From positions 1-15,422 of the forward strand of contig DKVC01000303.1 in the NCBI GenBank assembly GCA_002490995.1: DNA of 15,422 bases, written 5' to 3'. The DNA is from Lachnospiraceae bacterium UBA7188 (GTDB lineage: Bacteria; Bacillota; Clostridia; Lachnospirales; Lachnospiraceae). Made by a program: the position numbers and the translations under genes. The notes beneath the pieces were generated by a model. That model saw only the letters and a list, made by a program, of their open reading frames with translations, was not told where the DNA came from and did not search any database. Positions 1 through 6,800 of the stretch are shown here, piece after piece; within the stretch, counting starts at the first letter, position 1; every line of letters begins with the position of its first letter.

Positions 1-489
1 TTCGGCGGCTTTGCGCCCAACTCGGAGAGCGCGGACATCCTCTCCAAAGCCCTGGGGAACAGGACGGTGCTGTCCGGCTCCATTTCCAGGGGGAAGAATG
101 ACCCCAGCCAGAGCCTTCAGATGATGAGCCGGCCGTTAATGTCACCGGATGAACTGAAAACGCTTCCCAAAGGGCACTTCATCCTTGCCAAGACCGGGTG
201 CTGCCCCATGCAGACAAGGCTCCCGCTGTTCTTAAAGTGGGGGATCGTATTTGGGGAGGCTTATGAAGTGCCGGAGAGGGCGGCAAGGGAAGTCCTCTAT
301 GCGGACCGCTTTGAACTGGAGCAGGAGATTGTGCGCCGCCGTGATGATGATGAGATGGAGGATGCGGAACCTGGGGAGCCGCCCCTGCCCCATGGCGCTG
401 CCCGGACGGGCGGACAGATCCACACGCCTGCACCCCAGGAGAAGGAACACCCACGCCTGCCCAGGCGCATGCCGCTGCGGACGGATTAG
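1..489 (+). CDS. VirD4/TraG-like type IV coupling protein, C-terminal fragment
   Basis: The reading frame is open from base 1, so the gene is cut by the window edge and only its last 162 residues are present. The segment with GGFAPNSESADILSKALG, then SGSISRGKNDPSQSLQMM, then a PLMSPDEL...GHFI stretch is the conserved C-terminal part of the VirD4/TraG-family ATPase (type IV secretion conjugative DNA transfer protein) of Tn1549-like ICEs in Clostridia. In that family the protein couples the relaxosome to the mating channel at the inner membrane. The Walker motifs lie upstream of the window. The tail (about residues 115-162) is charged and Pro-rich, which is usual and poorly conserved. A small HTH gene follows after 9 bp, so the two are probably co-transcribed. 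Family assignment is from recognised sequence, not a search. Confidence 0.88.
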   Translation, partial: FGGFAPNSESADILSKALGNRTVLSGSISRGKNDPSQSLQMMSRPLMSPDELKTLPKGHFILAKTGCCPMQTRLPLFLKWGIVFGEAYEVPERAAREVLYADRFELEQEIVRRRDDDEMEDAEPGEPPLPHGAARTGGQIHTPAPQEKEHPRLPRRMPLRTD

Positions 490-498
490 GGGGCGCCT

Positions 499-759
499 AT
501 GGGTTATTTTACGGAAATCTATGCCCAGGAACTGCCGCACCGGGCAAAGGCGGTGTATATGTACCTGAAAGACCGCAGCAACAAGGATTGTCAGTGCTAC
601 CCGTCCATCGGCACAGTCGCAAGGGAACTGCAGCTCTCGCGGCGGACGGTGGAGAGGGCCATTGATGACCTGGTGCGGGCAGGGCTTGTCACAAAGGAGC
701 AGCGCTGGCGGGAGAACGGCGGGCGGAGCAGCCTGCTTTTTACGCTGAAAGGCCGCTGA
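499..759 (+). CDS. small helix-turn-helix protein of a conjugative element
   Basis: This is an 86-residue protein. Residues about 14-75 form a winged-helix/HTH_36-like domain: a YPSIGTVARELQLSRRTVERA recognition helix followed by a DLVRAGLVTKEQRWRENGG wing. Such proteins often sit next to coupling-protein genes in ICEs and are presumed DNA-binding regulators or replication-initiator-like pieces. The start ATG at 499 follows the purine-rich AGGGGG with a short spacer and lies 9 bp after the coupling-protein stop. It ends just before a hairpin at 774-810. Its target is unknown. It could also be a truncated replication initiator N-terminus, since RepA-type proteins begin with a similar fold, but the clean stop argues for a stand-alone small protein. 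Confidence 0.75.
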   Translation: MGYFTEIYAQELPHRAKAVYMYLKDRSNKDCQCYPSIGTVARELQLSRRTVERAIDDLVRAGLVTKEQRWRENGGRSSLLFTLKGR

Positions 760-773
760 ATCTGAAAAAAGAA

Positions 774-810
774 ATGCCGCCAAGGGGGAAGTGCGCCCTT
801 TTGGCGGCAT
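774..810 (-). terminator. intrinsic terminator of the minus-strand operon
   Basis: ATGCCGCCAA (774-783) pairs perfectly with TTGGCGGCAT (801-810), with a GGGGG/CCC inner stem. Read on the minus strand, the stem is followed by a T-rich run (complement of the A-run at 764-772), so it is best as the end of the XRE operon. It also lies just after the + strand HTH gene stop, so it may act in both directions between convergent units. Confidence 0.7.
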
Positions 811-943
811 AAGGGATATGCCATGGTGACACAAGCAGCGAAGGTATCACTTTAAGAAATATTTTACCGGCAGAGAAAGAATATGCAGTTACAGGACAGC
901 CAGGGATGATGGAGAACCATGCCAGGGGATGGACTCAGCATGG

Positions 944-1183
944 CTAGAAGAAGTCGCTGTAATCGCATCCCAATATTTTCCGCAGGGCAATCAGCTGTTC
1001 GGTGGTAGGATTGCAGGCTCCCTGTTCAATCTTGCTGAGTGTGCTTGTGCTGATGGGGATACCTTCCAGCTGCAGCTTTGCCACCATATCCATGTTCCGC
1101 AGGCGTTTCTGCTCCCGCAGGCGGCGTATGTTATAGCCGATGATGGGAGAGCCGCCCTGCTTGATCCGTTCGGTTTTGTTCAT
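944..1183 (-). CDS. XRE-family helix-turn-helix regulator
   Basis: This is a 79-residue, single-domain Cro/CI-type protein. Residues about 16-70 hold the five-helix HTH: IGYNIRRLREQKRLRNMDMV, a longer than usual turn, then STSTLSKIEQGACNPTTEQL and an ALRKILGCDYSDFF end, which is typical of XRE proteins. It is the last gene of a three-gene minus-strand operon, starting 9 bp after the stop of the preceding gene, with GAGGG as ribosome binding site. Downstream lies the terminator at 774-810. In ICEs such small XRE proteins control transfer or maintenance genes. Its operator is not identifiable here. Confidence 0.85.
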   Translation of the reverse strand: MNKTERIKQGGSPIIGYNIRRLREQKRLRNMDMVAKLQLEGIPISTSTLSKIEQGACNPTTEQLIALRKILGCDYSDFF

Positions 1184-1192
1184 AAGGCGCCC

Positions 1193-1771
1193 TCAGAGGG
1201 TGATCCCGGAACGGTCAAGGAAATAGTTCCGCTTATCCATGAATTCCTGCTGTTTTTCCGCAGGCAGGCACTGGAACATATCCTGATAGTCAAGGTCTGC
1301 CAGGGGTGTGCCTTTGGTAAGGGCAAGGAGCCGCAGGGAGATCCACTCATTCCACAGGTCGTTGAACAGGTCTCTGCCGGTTGTAAAGATGCCTGCTTCG
1401 TCATACCCAAAGGGAGGGTGGAAATACTGGAGTTTCACAAAGCCATACCTGCCGGCATCAAGGACCAGGAGGTCAGCGCTGTATATCTCACTGAATGCAT
1501 CCGCCACCCGCTGGCAGGCTGCATGTTCCTCATCGCCGATGCACAGCTGCTCCATGGATGCCTGTCTGCAGAACTGATTTTCAAACCGCTCTACTTCATC
1601 CTCCAAAAAATCAAGTTTCAGGTCAATGTCGGCCTTGTAGTTAGCGGTGGCGGCATGCTGGAGAAGCTCCTGCACACCCCAGCCGTTTATTCCCCTGCAC
1701 CGCCTGGCAAGGTCGGAGAGCCTTTTCTGCTGTTCAAACCCAGGAGTGTAGGAAAGGTTATAAGAGTCCAT
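1193..1771 (-). CDS. uncharacterised ICE-borne protein
   Basis: This is a 192-residue soluble protein without signal peptide or membrane segment, and I do not recognise a named family. It is acidic, with an aromatic-rich middle (LQYFHPPFGYDEAGIF, about residues 115-130) and a C-terminal part rich in Leu/Trp (LFNDLWNEWISLRLLAL). The start ATG at 1771 overlaps the end of the upstream gene by 14 bp and has its own GGAGG 9 bp away, so translation is coupled. Its placement between a 102-residue protein and an XRE regulator suggests a conserved accessory module of the mobile element. A role in the transfer, stability or defence of the element would be a guess. The long + strand frame over the same interval is a shadow. 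Confidence 0.7.
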   Translation of the reverse strand: MDSYNLSYTPGFEQQKRLSDLARRCRGINGWGVQELLQHAATANYKADIDLKLDFLEDEVERFENQFCRQASMEQLCIGDEEHAACQRVADAFSEIYSADLLVLDAGRYGFVKLQYFHPPFGYDEAGIFTTGRDLFNDLWNEWISLRLLALTKGTPLADLDYQDMFQCLPAEKQQEFMDKRNYFLDRSGITL

Positions 1772-2066
1772 CAGCCAGCGCCTCCTTTCCGGGACGTGTC
1801 GGATCTAAGAGCAGCTCCCGGCAGTCGGAAAACCCCAGCATGTATGCCAGCATCCCATAGCGGCTCCCGATAGCGTTGTACTCACTCACATACCGGTCGA
1901 TCAGTTTCATGGTCTCCTCCGGAAGATGCAGTGCCTCCAGACTGTCAGAGTATTTGTCAACTTCCTGAAGCAGTGACTGGTAGTCCTCATCCTGTTCCGT
2001 GATCCCGTTCATGATGCCATTCATACGCAGGCCCATCAATTGGTACAATGTAGAATTTTTGTCCAT
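1758..2066 (-). CDS. uncharacterised ~100-residue ICE-borne protein
   Basis: This is a 102-residue, mostly helical, acidic protein and the first gene of the minus-strand operon. Conserved-looking features are LYQLMGLRMNG near the N-terminus and a C-terminal IDRYVSEYNAIGSRYGMLAY helix followed by MLGFSDCRELLL. I have seen similar short proteins in Clostridia mobile elements annotated only as domains of unknown function, but I cannot name the family safely. The start at 2066 has AAAGGAGG 10 bp upstream. The 3' end overlaps the next gene by 14 bp. A TTGACA-type promoter lies about 130 bp upstream. Confidence 0.7.
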   Translation of the reverse strand: MDKNSTLYQLMGLRMNGIMNGITEQDEDYQSLLQEVDKYSDSLEALHLPEETMKLIDRYVSEYNAIGSRYGMLAYMLGFSDCRELLLDPTRPGKEALADGLL

Positions 2067-2193
2067 AAGAACGATTCCTCCTTTCGCGGTTGGTGTATGT
2101 TAACTCTGAACAGGAGGAAAAGCAACTACAAATTTGACAGAAACGAGACAGTTTGAAATACATAAAAAGTCTGCCTGATAATATAGATTGCTT

Positions 2194-2223
2194 ATAATAG
2201 AATTAGTAAAGAAATGGTGTCAA
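2194..2223 (-). promoter_or_regulatory. sigma-A-type promoter of the minus-strand ICE operon
   Basis: On the minus strand, TTGACA (2223-2218) and TATTAT (2199-2194) are separated by 18 bp. The predicted start, near 2187, gives a leader of about 120 nt before the gene starting at 2066. The rest of the 226-bp gap 2067-2292 holds no gene that I can see. Confidence 0.55.
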
Positions 2224-2292
2224 ATAATAAGTTCAATGCACAGGAAATAGGAATTGTTCCTGATGCTGTAAATTGAATAAGTGTAAGCTGGA

Positions 2293-3135
2293 TTACTGGA
2301 ACAATGCATTCAATTTGCTTTGGTTTGCTTTACTGCAAACCAAATAATAACTAACATTGAACTCCGGATCTGTGATAGGCACTGCGATACGGTCTGTCGC
2401 GGGTGAAGCACCGGGAAATATATCACGGAAAGAGTCCGTAGCGAAACTTGGCATCGTGGAATTTTCAATCAGCTCTAAAAAGGTATAACGCTCTGTCTGG
2501 ATAAGAAACCGGGAATCCGGCATTTTATCCACTACCAGATCATGCCAGAAGCCAATATCGTGAAACAGAAGCATATTCTCCCCATTCATTTCGGAAACGC
2601 TTAGGTGTTTCCTGTGGGCAAAATGGTGCCGTTTTGGAAGAAGGAAGGATAAATGCTCTTCGCCCCATTTCCTGTAACATAAATCATCATCTTCCGGACA
2701 GAAAGGAAGAAGCACAAACTGGTAGGTTTCATCTTTTATCCCCTCAAGGAGCCGGGGGATGTCTTTTACTTCAGATGAAATAGCAGCCATCGGGTGGAAG
2801 GCAGTGATGCGTTGTATGATTTCCGCAACATGGGCGGGTGTACAGGAGCCAAGCTTGATAGTCCTGCCGACACGGTCGAAATCACGGGCATGCCGGAGCA
2901 TATTTTCTGTCTGTTTCAGCAGCATTGCTGCATCTTCTGCAGCCAGAAGCCCGGTTTCATTCAGGGAAATACTGTTTTTGGTGCGGTGAAACAGAGGGAC
3001 TTCAAACATAGCTTCTAATTTCTGCATATTTCTTGTCAGCGCGGGCTGGGAAATATGCATTTTTTTTGCTGTCTCGCGCAGGGTTCCGGTCTGATAAAAA
3101 GTAACAAATTGTTCCAGGATATTATAATCAACCAT
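2293..3135 (-). CDS. LysR-family transcriptional regulator (LysR1)
   Basis: I chose the ATG at 3135 (280 residues) because GAGAGG lies 10 bp upstream. The earlier in-frame ATG at 3171 has no ribosome binding site. Residues about 1-60 are the LysR winged HTH (TLRETAKKMHISQPALTRNM, then PLFHRTKNSISLNETG). The rest is a periplasmic-binding-protein-like effector domain, beginning with IKLGSCTPAH. The gene is divergent from the EFR1 operon, with a shared 200-bp control region, so it most likely activates that operon in response to a small molecule; this is the standard LysR arrangement. The ligand is unknown. No strong terminator follows it. Confidence 0.92.
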   Translation of the reverse strand: MVDYNILEQFVTFYQTGTLRETAKKMHISQPALTRNMQKLEAMFEVPLFHRTKNSISLNETGLLAAEDAAMLLKQTENMLRHARDFDRVGRTIKLGSCTPAHVAEIIQRITAFHPMAAISSEVKDIPRLLEGIKDETYQFVLLPFCPEDDDLCYRKWGEEHLSFLLPKRHHFAHRKHLSVSEMNGENMLLFHDIGFWHDLVVDKMPDSRFLIQTERYTFLELIENSTMPSFATDSFRDIFPGASPATDRIAVPITDPEFNVSYYLVCSKANQSKLNALFQ

Positions 3136-3206
3136 AAAGGATTTACCTCTCTTTTTTTGCCGCATAGCCATTGGATTGTGAAAAGGAGCTGTTGTGACAG
3201 TTCTTT

Positions 3207-3235
3207 ATTATAGCAGATGCGAAAAAGAAAGTAAA
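3207..3235 (-). promoter_or_regulatory. promoter of LysR1
   Basis: On the minus strand, TTTACT (3235-3230) is followed after 17 bp by a perfect TATAAT (3212-3207). This predicts a start near 3200 and a leader of about 65 nt to the ATG at 3135. Its -35 box sits 5 bp from the inverted repeat at 3240-3262, which fits autoregulation. Confidence 0.65.
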
Positions 3236-3239
3236 TGTT

Positions 3240-3262
3240 CAGATTCCATTTTGCGGAATCTG
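3240..3262. promoter_or_regulatory. probable LysR operator (inverted repeat with T-N11-A)
   Basis: CAGATTCC (3240-3247) and GGAATCTG (3255-3262) form a perfect 8-bp inverted repeat with a 7-bp spacer. T3245 and A3257 give the T-N11-A signature of LysR binding sites. Its centre is about 60 bp upstream of the predicted EFR1 start and next to the -35 of the LysR1 promoter, which is the usual recognition-site position. Binding itself is inferred. Confidence 0.65.
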
Positions 3263-3272
3263 GATTGCAATA

Positions 3273-3308
3273 TTGGCATTGTACAAATAAAGAAATTTAC
3301 AATACAAT
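3273..3308 (+). promoter_or_regulatory. promoter of the EFR1-hydrolase operon
   Basis: TTGGCA (3273-3278) with TACAAT (3298-3303) has a long 19-bp spacer. Alternatively, TTGTAC (3279-3284) with the second TACAAT (3303-3308) has 18 bp. Either spacing is suboptimal, as expected for an activator-dependent promoter. ATTGTA/TACAAT also form a short inverted repeat across it. Confidence 0.5.
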
Positions 3309-3335
3309 GGTTACAGCTTAGAGGAGGGGACAGAG

Positions 3336-4112
3336 ATGATTTTTTATTTTACAGGAACCGGAAACAGCCTGTATGTGGCAAAAGAGCTGGATGAAGAAAT
3401 CATAAGCATCCCGCAGGTAATAAAACAGGAAAGGCTGGAGTTTGCAGCAGACAATATTGGTATCGTATGCCCGATCTATGGACATGAAATGCCGGGCATG
3501 GTGAAAGACTTTATCCGCAGGGCTTTTCTTGATACAGGTTATCTGTTTGTTGTATTGACTTACGGCGCACATCATGGAGGAGCTGCTGAAATTGCTGACT
3601 CATTTTTTCAAAGTGTGGGGAAGAAAGCGGATTACATTACCTCGATTGAAATGGTGGACAATTTCCTCCCCGTATTTGATATGAACGAGCAGATGGCGAA
3701 GGATAAGCAGGTGGAAAAGCATCTGGAGCAGATCAAGGCTGATATCCAGACAAAAAGGAAGGGGATTCAAAAGGCGAGCCTTGCAGAAAAAACAGCCCAT
3801 AAAATGTATTTAAAGATGGTGAAAAATGCGCCGGAGACGATATGGGCAGATTTTAAGGTGACTGAAGAATGTGTTGGCTGTGGGATCTGCACCAGGGTAT
3901 GCCCGGCCGGTTGTATCCGCTTGGAAAACCAGTATGCCATCCATAATCCTGAAAAGTGCCAGGCATGCTATGCCTGTGTCCATGCCTGCCCCAAGATGGC
4001 GGTACAGTTCAACCTTTCCAGGCCGGAAAAGAATCCTGCCGCCAGATACCGCAATGAGCATGTAACACTCTGTGAACTGGTAAGGGCGAATGACCAGACC
4101 ACAGACGATTGA
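3336..4112 (+). CDS. EFR1-family flavodoxin-ferredoxin fusion protein
   Basis: This is a 258-residue cytoplasmic protein. The N-terminus FYFTGTGNSLYVAKEL (3-18) is an FMN phosphate-binding loop of the flavodoxin fold, and CPIYGHEMPGMV matches the next flavin loop. Two [4Fe-4S] motifs follow: C179-C182-C185-C189 and C208-C211-C214-C218. This is the layout of proteins annotated as EFR1-family ferredoxins, so it should move electrons between Fe-S clusters and FMN. The start ATG at 3336 has GGAGG 8 bp upstream. It is the first gene of a seven-gene operon and divergent from LysR1, so it is probably LysR1-controlled. Its electron donor and acceptor are not identifiable here. The PPOX and DUF362 proteins downstream are possible partners by context only. 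Confidence 0.9.
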   Translation: MIFYFTGTGNSLYVAKELDEEIISIPQVIKQERLEFAADNIGIVCPIYGHEMPGMVKDFIRRAFLDTGYLFVVLTYGAHHGGAAEIADSFFQSVGKKADYITSIEMVDNFLPVFDMNEQMAKDKQVEKHLEQIKADIQTKRKGIQKASLAEKTAHKMYLKMVKNAPETIWADFKVTEECVGCGICTRVCPAGCIRLENQYAIHNPEKCQACYACVHACPKMAVQFNLSRPEKNPAARYRNEHVTLCELVRANDQTTDD

Positions 4113-4151
4113 GAAATTAGCAGCAGGATATTTGGGAAAGGAGAATTTTCA

Positions 4152-5153
4152 GTGAAAAGATTCGTTTCAATCTGCTTAAGTTTACTGTTTGTATGCGGAC
4201 TTACTGCCTGTTCGGGGAGTCAGAGGGAAAGCGGCAGTCAGGATCTGCAAGGGCAAGTTCCGACCGGAATGGAAAATCCTTCATCCGGTGTCGGGCATGA
4301 GGAAACGGAGGTACGGTCAGACAGTGAGACAGACATTGCCGGGTTTCATCTGGAAGCTCCCACACCCGGAACAGAACAGGTTATTTATCTTTGGGAGGAA
4401 GGGAAAATGCCGGCTCCCAGAACTTATTCTGAATCTGCGGACTACTTTGATCCGCCTGATTTCAGGCCAAGCATGGAATATTACCCTGCAAATCCGGAGG
4501 TTCCGGTAAAGGGGGCAGTCATGCTTTGTGCGGGTGGTGCTTTTATGTTCCGTGGCAATCAGGGGGATACCTACCCTACAGCGGAAAAGTTGACGGAGTT
4601 GGGATATCAATGTTTTGTGGTGCAGTACAGGCTCCGGCCCTATACACAGGAAGAAGGGGCACTTGATCTTGCCAGAGCTGTCCGTTATGTCCGCTATTAT
4701 GCCGAAGAATACGGCATAGATGAGAAGGACATTGCTGTTGTCGGATATTCGGCGGGCGGAATCCTCTGCGGGGAGCAGGTGCTCAACTGGAAAGGTACGA
4801 CCAGCCCGACCCTGCTTGATGAGAACTATGTTCCCGATTCCCTTGACGGTATATCTGCAGATGCGGCGGCAATAGGGCATATCTATTCCTTTTATGGCAG
4901 ACTGTCCGTAGGCTCCACAGATGTTGAAAAATTCCGCAGTTCCAGCCTGCCGCCAACATTCTATGCCTATGGAACAGAAGATCCTTTTTACAGGCAGTTC
5001 ATGGCAAATGCTGATGCAGTACGTGAGGCCGGCGTTTCAGTAGAAGAACACTGTTATGACGGCCAGCCCCATGGCTTTGGCGCAGGGAACGCAGATTCTG
5101 ATTGGGTTCCGGAGTTTGACAGGTGGCTGACGGATATATATGAAAATAATTAA
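4152..5153 (+). CDS. lipoprotein alpha/beta hydrolase (BD-FAE/Aes-like esterase)
   Basis: This is a 333-residue protein that uses a GTG start, fixed by AAAGGAG 8 bp upstream. It has a Sec signal with lipobox LTAC (Cys20), so it should be lipid-anchored outside the membrane. A Gly/Ser/Glu-rich tether covers about residues 21-65. The hydrolase domain has the CAGGAFMFRG oxyanion strand (126-135) and the nucleophile elbow GYSAGG (Ser200). Asp277 in GTEDPF and His307 in GQPHGFG complete the triad. This resembles carboxylesterases of the BD-FAE/hormone-sensitive-lipase-like group, which cleave acyl or aryl esters. The gene lies 39 bp after EFR1 and 16 bp before the PPOX gene. The substrate is unknown. 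The long minus-strand frame within it is a shadow. Confidence 0.88.
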   Translation: MKRFVSICLSLLFVCGLTACSGSQRESGSQDLQGQVPTGMENPSSGVGHEETEVRSDSETDIAGFHLEAPTPGTEQVIYLWEEGKMPAPRTYSESADYFDPPDFRPSMEYYPANPEVPVKGAVMLCAGGAFMFRGNQGDTYPTAEKLTELGYQCFVVQYRLRPYTQEEGALDLARAVRYVRYYAEEYGIDEKDIAVVGYSAGGILCGEQVLNWKGTTSPTLLDENYVPDSLDGISADAAAIGHIYSFYGRLSVGSTDVEKFRSSSLPPTFYAYGTEDPFYRQFMANADAVREAGVSVEEHCYDGQPHGFGAGNADSDWVPEFDRWLTDIYENN

Positions 5154-5169
5154 AATTGGAGGTATGGAA

Positions 5170-5562
5170 ATGCACGAAGTTTATGAGTTTTTGAAGAAAT
5201 GTGGGACCTATTATCTTGCAACGGCAGAAGGAGATCAGCCCCGTGTGCGTCCCTTTGGCACCGTTGATATCTTTGAAGGAAAAATGTATATTCAGACAGG
5301 AAAGGTCAAGGATGTTTCCAGACAGATTCAGGCAAACCCCAAAGTGGAAATATGTGCCTTCTGCGATGGTGTGTGGGTCCGCATTGCATGCAGGCTGATC
5401 CGTGATGAGAATGTGAAAGCAAAGGAGCATATGCTGGATGCATATCCTTCCCTGAAAGAGAATTATTCGGCGGATGATGATAATACAGAGGTTCTTTATC
5501 TTGAGGATGCAGTGGCAACTTTCAGTTCCTTTGGCGGTGAGCCGAGGACAGTCAGATTTTGA
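5170..5562 (+). CDS. pyridoxamine 5'-phosphate oxidase-fold flavin protein
   Basis: This is a 130-residue, single-domain split-barrel protein of the PPOX/FMN-binding family: YYLATAEGDQPRVRPFGTVD at about 16-35, KMYIQTGKVKDVSRQI at about 40-55, then CDGVWVRIACR. I chose the ATG at 5170 because GGAGG is 7 bp upstream. The ATG at 5164 is too close to that site, and 5140 would overlap the preceding gene. Small members of this family bind FMN, F420 or heme and often reduce small molecules or act as flavin stores. True PNP oxidase activity is unlikely at this length. It sits 16 bp after an esterase gene in the same operon, which suggests a redox partner of EFR1 or a reductase for the product of the hydrolases. 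That role is an inference. Confidence 0.87.
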   Translation: MHEVYEFLKKCGTYYLATAEGDQPRVRPFGTVDIFEGKMYIQTGKVKDVSRQIQANPKVEICAFCDGVWVRIACRLIRDENVKAKEHMLDAYPSLKENYSADDDNTEVLYLEDAVATFSSFGGEPRTVRF

Positions 5563-5603
5563 ACACATAGGTAGGAATCAATAAGAGATCGGGAGGATAT
5601 CAG

Positions 5604-6800
5604 ATGAAAAGAGGACATATAATAGCTATCTTACTGGCAGGGGTTTTGACAGTCTCTATGCTGGCAGGCTGTAGCAGCCAGCCGGGAGCAACACAAGGGG
5701 ATGCAGCGGGGGATACATTACAGGATACATTGGCAGACACGGGGCAGGAAGGAAATATGGCGACTGCGGAGGGAGAAGGAGCAGCAGCTTCTGATGCAAT
5801 ATCGTCAGATGTGTTGATGATTGCCAGACAGGGCATGTTTTCTTCAGGGGGTACGGTTACGGAACCGGTAGAGGGGGAATATGACCCGACAACCAACTGG
5901 ATGGATATAACCCGTGCGGGCAATACAGCCCATGTGGATCATGCTAATGTATTTTATCAGATTCCTGTCAATGACAATGGAAATCCCATTGTTTACCTGC
6001 ACGGCTATGGCCAGTCCCGCATGGGATGGATGACAACGCCGGATGGACGTGAAGGATGGTCGGATCTGTTCCTGAAAAAAGGTTATGCGGCATTTCTGGT
6101 AGATCAGCCCAGACGCGGTGAGGCAGGTGCAACGGCTTCGATGACAATGGATGGATTTCTTGATACATGGGCAGAGGATTCCAAGGACTATAAGCCGGGT
6201 GACCAGGCATGGTACACCCATTTCAGGATTGGCCGTGTGGCTCCGGAACGGTATGAAGGATCTCAATTCCCGGAGGGGGATGAGGCACAGGATCAGTTCT
6301 TCCGCCAGATGACCCCGAATACCGGAAATTTTGACCAGACACTGGATGCGGCTGCCCTTGGCGCTGTGATGGAAGATGTCTATGAAATGACCGGCAATAA
6401 GGCAATTTTCGTGACGCATTCCCAGGGAGGCGCTGTAGGCTGGGATGTGCCGGTGGAAAACATTTCCGCAATCGTTGCCATTGAGCCGGGAGGAACGCCC
6501 CAGCCAGGTTCGGAACAGTATCAGAGGCTGCTGGAAGCAGGTATTCCCATTACGATCTACTTTGGGGATTACATCGACAATGGCCCGGAAGATATTATGT
6601 CCACAGGGTTCTGGCAGGCAGTCCATAATGGGGCTGTCCAGTTTGCGGAAAGCTATAATGCGGACGGTGGTGACTGCACGGTAGTTTATCTGCCTGATGA
6701 GGGAATCACCGGGAACAGCCACTTCATGTTCCAGGAGATGAATAATGATGTGATTGCAGACCATATTGCTGCATGGCTTGAAAGTAAAGGTTTGAATTAA
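5604..6800 (+). CDS. lipoprotein alpha/beta hydrolase, second in operon
   Basis: This is a 398-residue protein starting at ATG 5604 with GGAGG 7 bp upstream. The signal peptide ends in lipobox LAGC (Cys23), and an Ala/Gly/Asp/Thr-rich tether runs to about residue 70. The catalytic domain shows the oxyanion segment YLHGYGQS (131-138), a DQPRRGEAG loop (168-176), nucleophile THSQGG (Ser273), acid Glu294 in AIEPGG and His373 in GNSHFMF. The DQPRRG signature recurs in secreted bacterial esterases of unknown substrate. It is a different branch from the hydrolase at 4152, so the two are not recent duplicates. Its stop touches the start of the third hydrolase, so the pair is translationally coupled. 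The 338-residue minus-strand frame opposite is a shadow. Confidence 0.88.
   Translation: MKRGHIIAILLAGVLTVSMLAGCSSQPGATQGDAAGDTLQDTLADTGQEGNMATAEGEGAAASDAISSDVLMIARQGMFSSGGTVTEPVEGEYDPTTNWMDITRAGNTAHVDHANVFYQIPVNDNGNPIVYLHGYGQSRMGWMTTPDGREGWSDLFLKKGYAAFLVDQPRRGEAGATASMTMDGFLDTWAEDSKDYKPGDQAWYTHFRIGRVAPERYEGSQFPEGDEAQDQFFRQMTPNTGNFDQTLDAAALGAVMEDVYEMTGNKAIFVTHSQGGAVGWDVPVENISAIVAIEPGGTPQPGSEQYQRLLEAGIPITIYFGDYIDNGPEDIMSTGFWQAVHNGAVQFAESYNADGGDCTVVYLPDEGITGNSHFMFQEMNNDVIADHIAAWLESKGLN

Noticed and set aside
813..947. A 44-codon open + strand frame containing ITLRNILPAEKEYAVTG
   Set aside because: It looks somewhat protein-like, but begins after a stop, has no usable start codon or ribosome binding site and overlaps the XRE end. 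It could be a remnant, but support is too thin.
929..1873. A 314-codon + strand open frame with some protein-like segments
   Set aside because: It is antisense to the XRE gene and the 192-residue gene, which have ribosome binding sites, overlapping coupling and recognisable HTH content. The + strand frame has no ribosome binding site or known domain.
2134..2162. TTGACA followed by AATACAT on the + strand as a promoter
   Set aside because: The -10 match is poor and no + strand gene follows before LysR1, which is on the other strand.
2241..2262. Inverted repeat CAGGAA-N10-TTCCTG downstream of LysR1
   Set aside because: The stem is only 5-6 bp and is not followed by a T-run on the minus strand, so it is not convincing as a LysR1 terminator.
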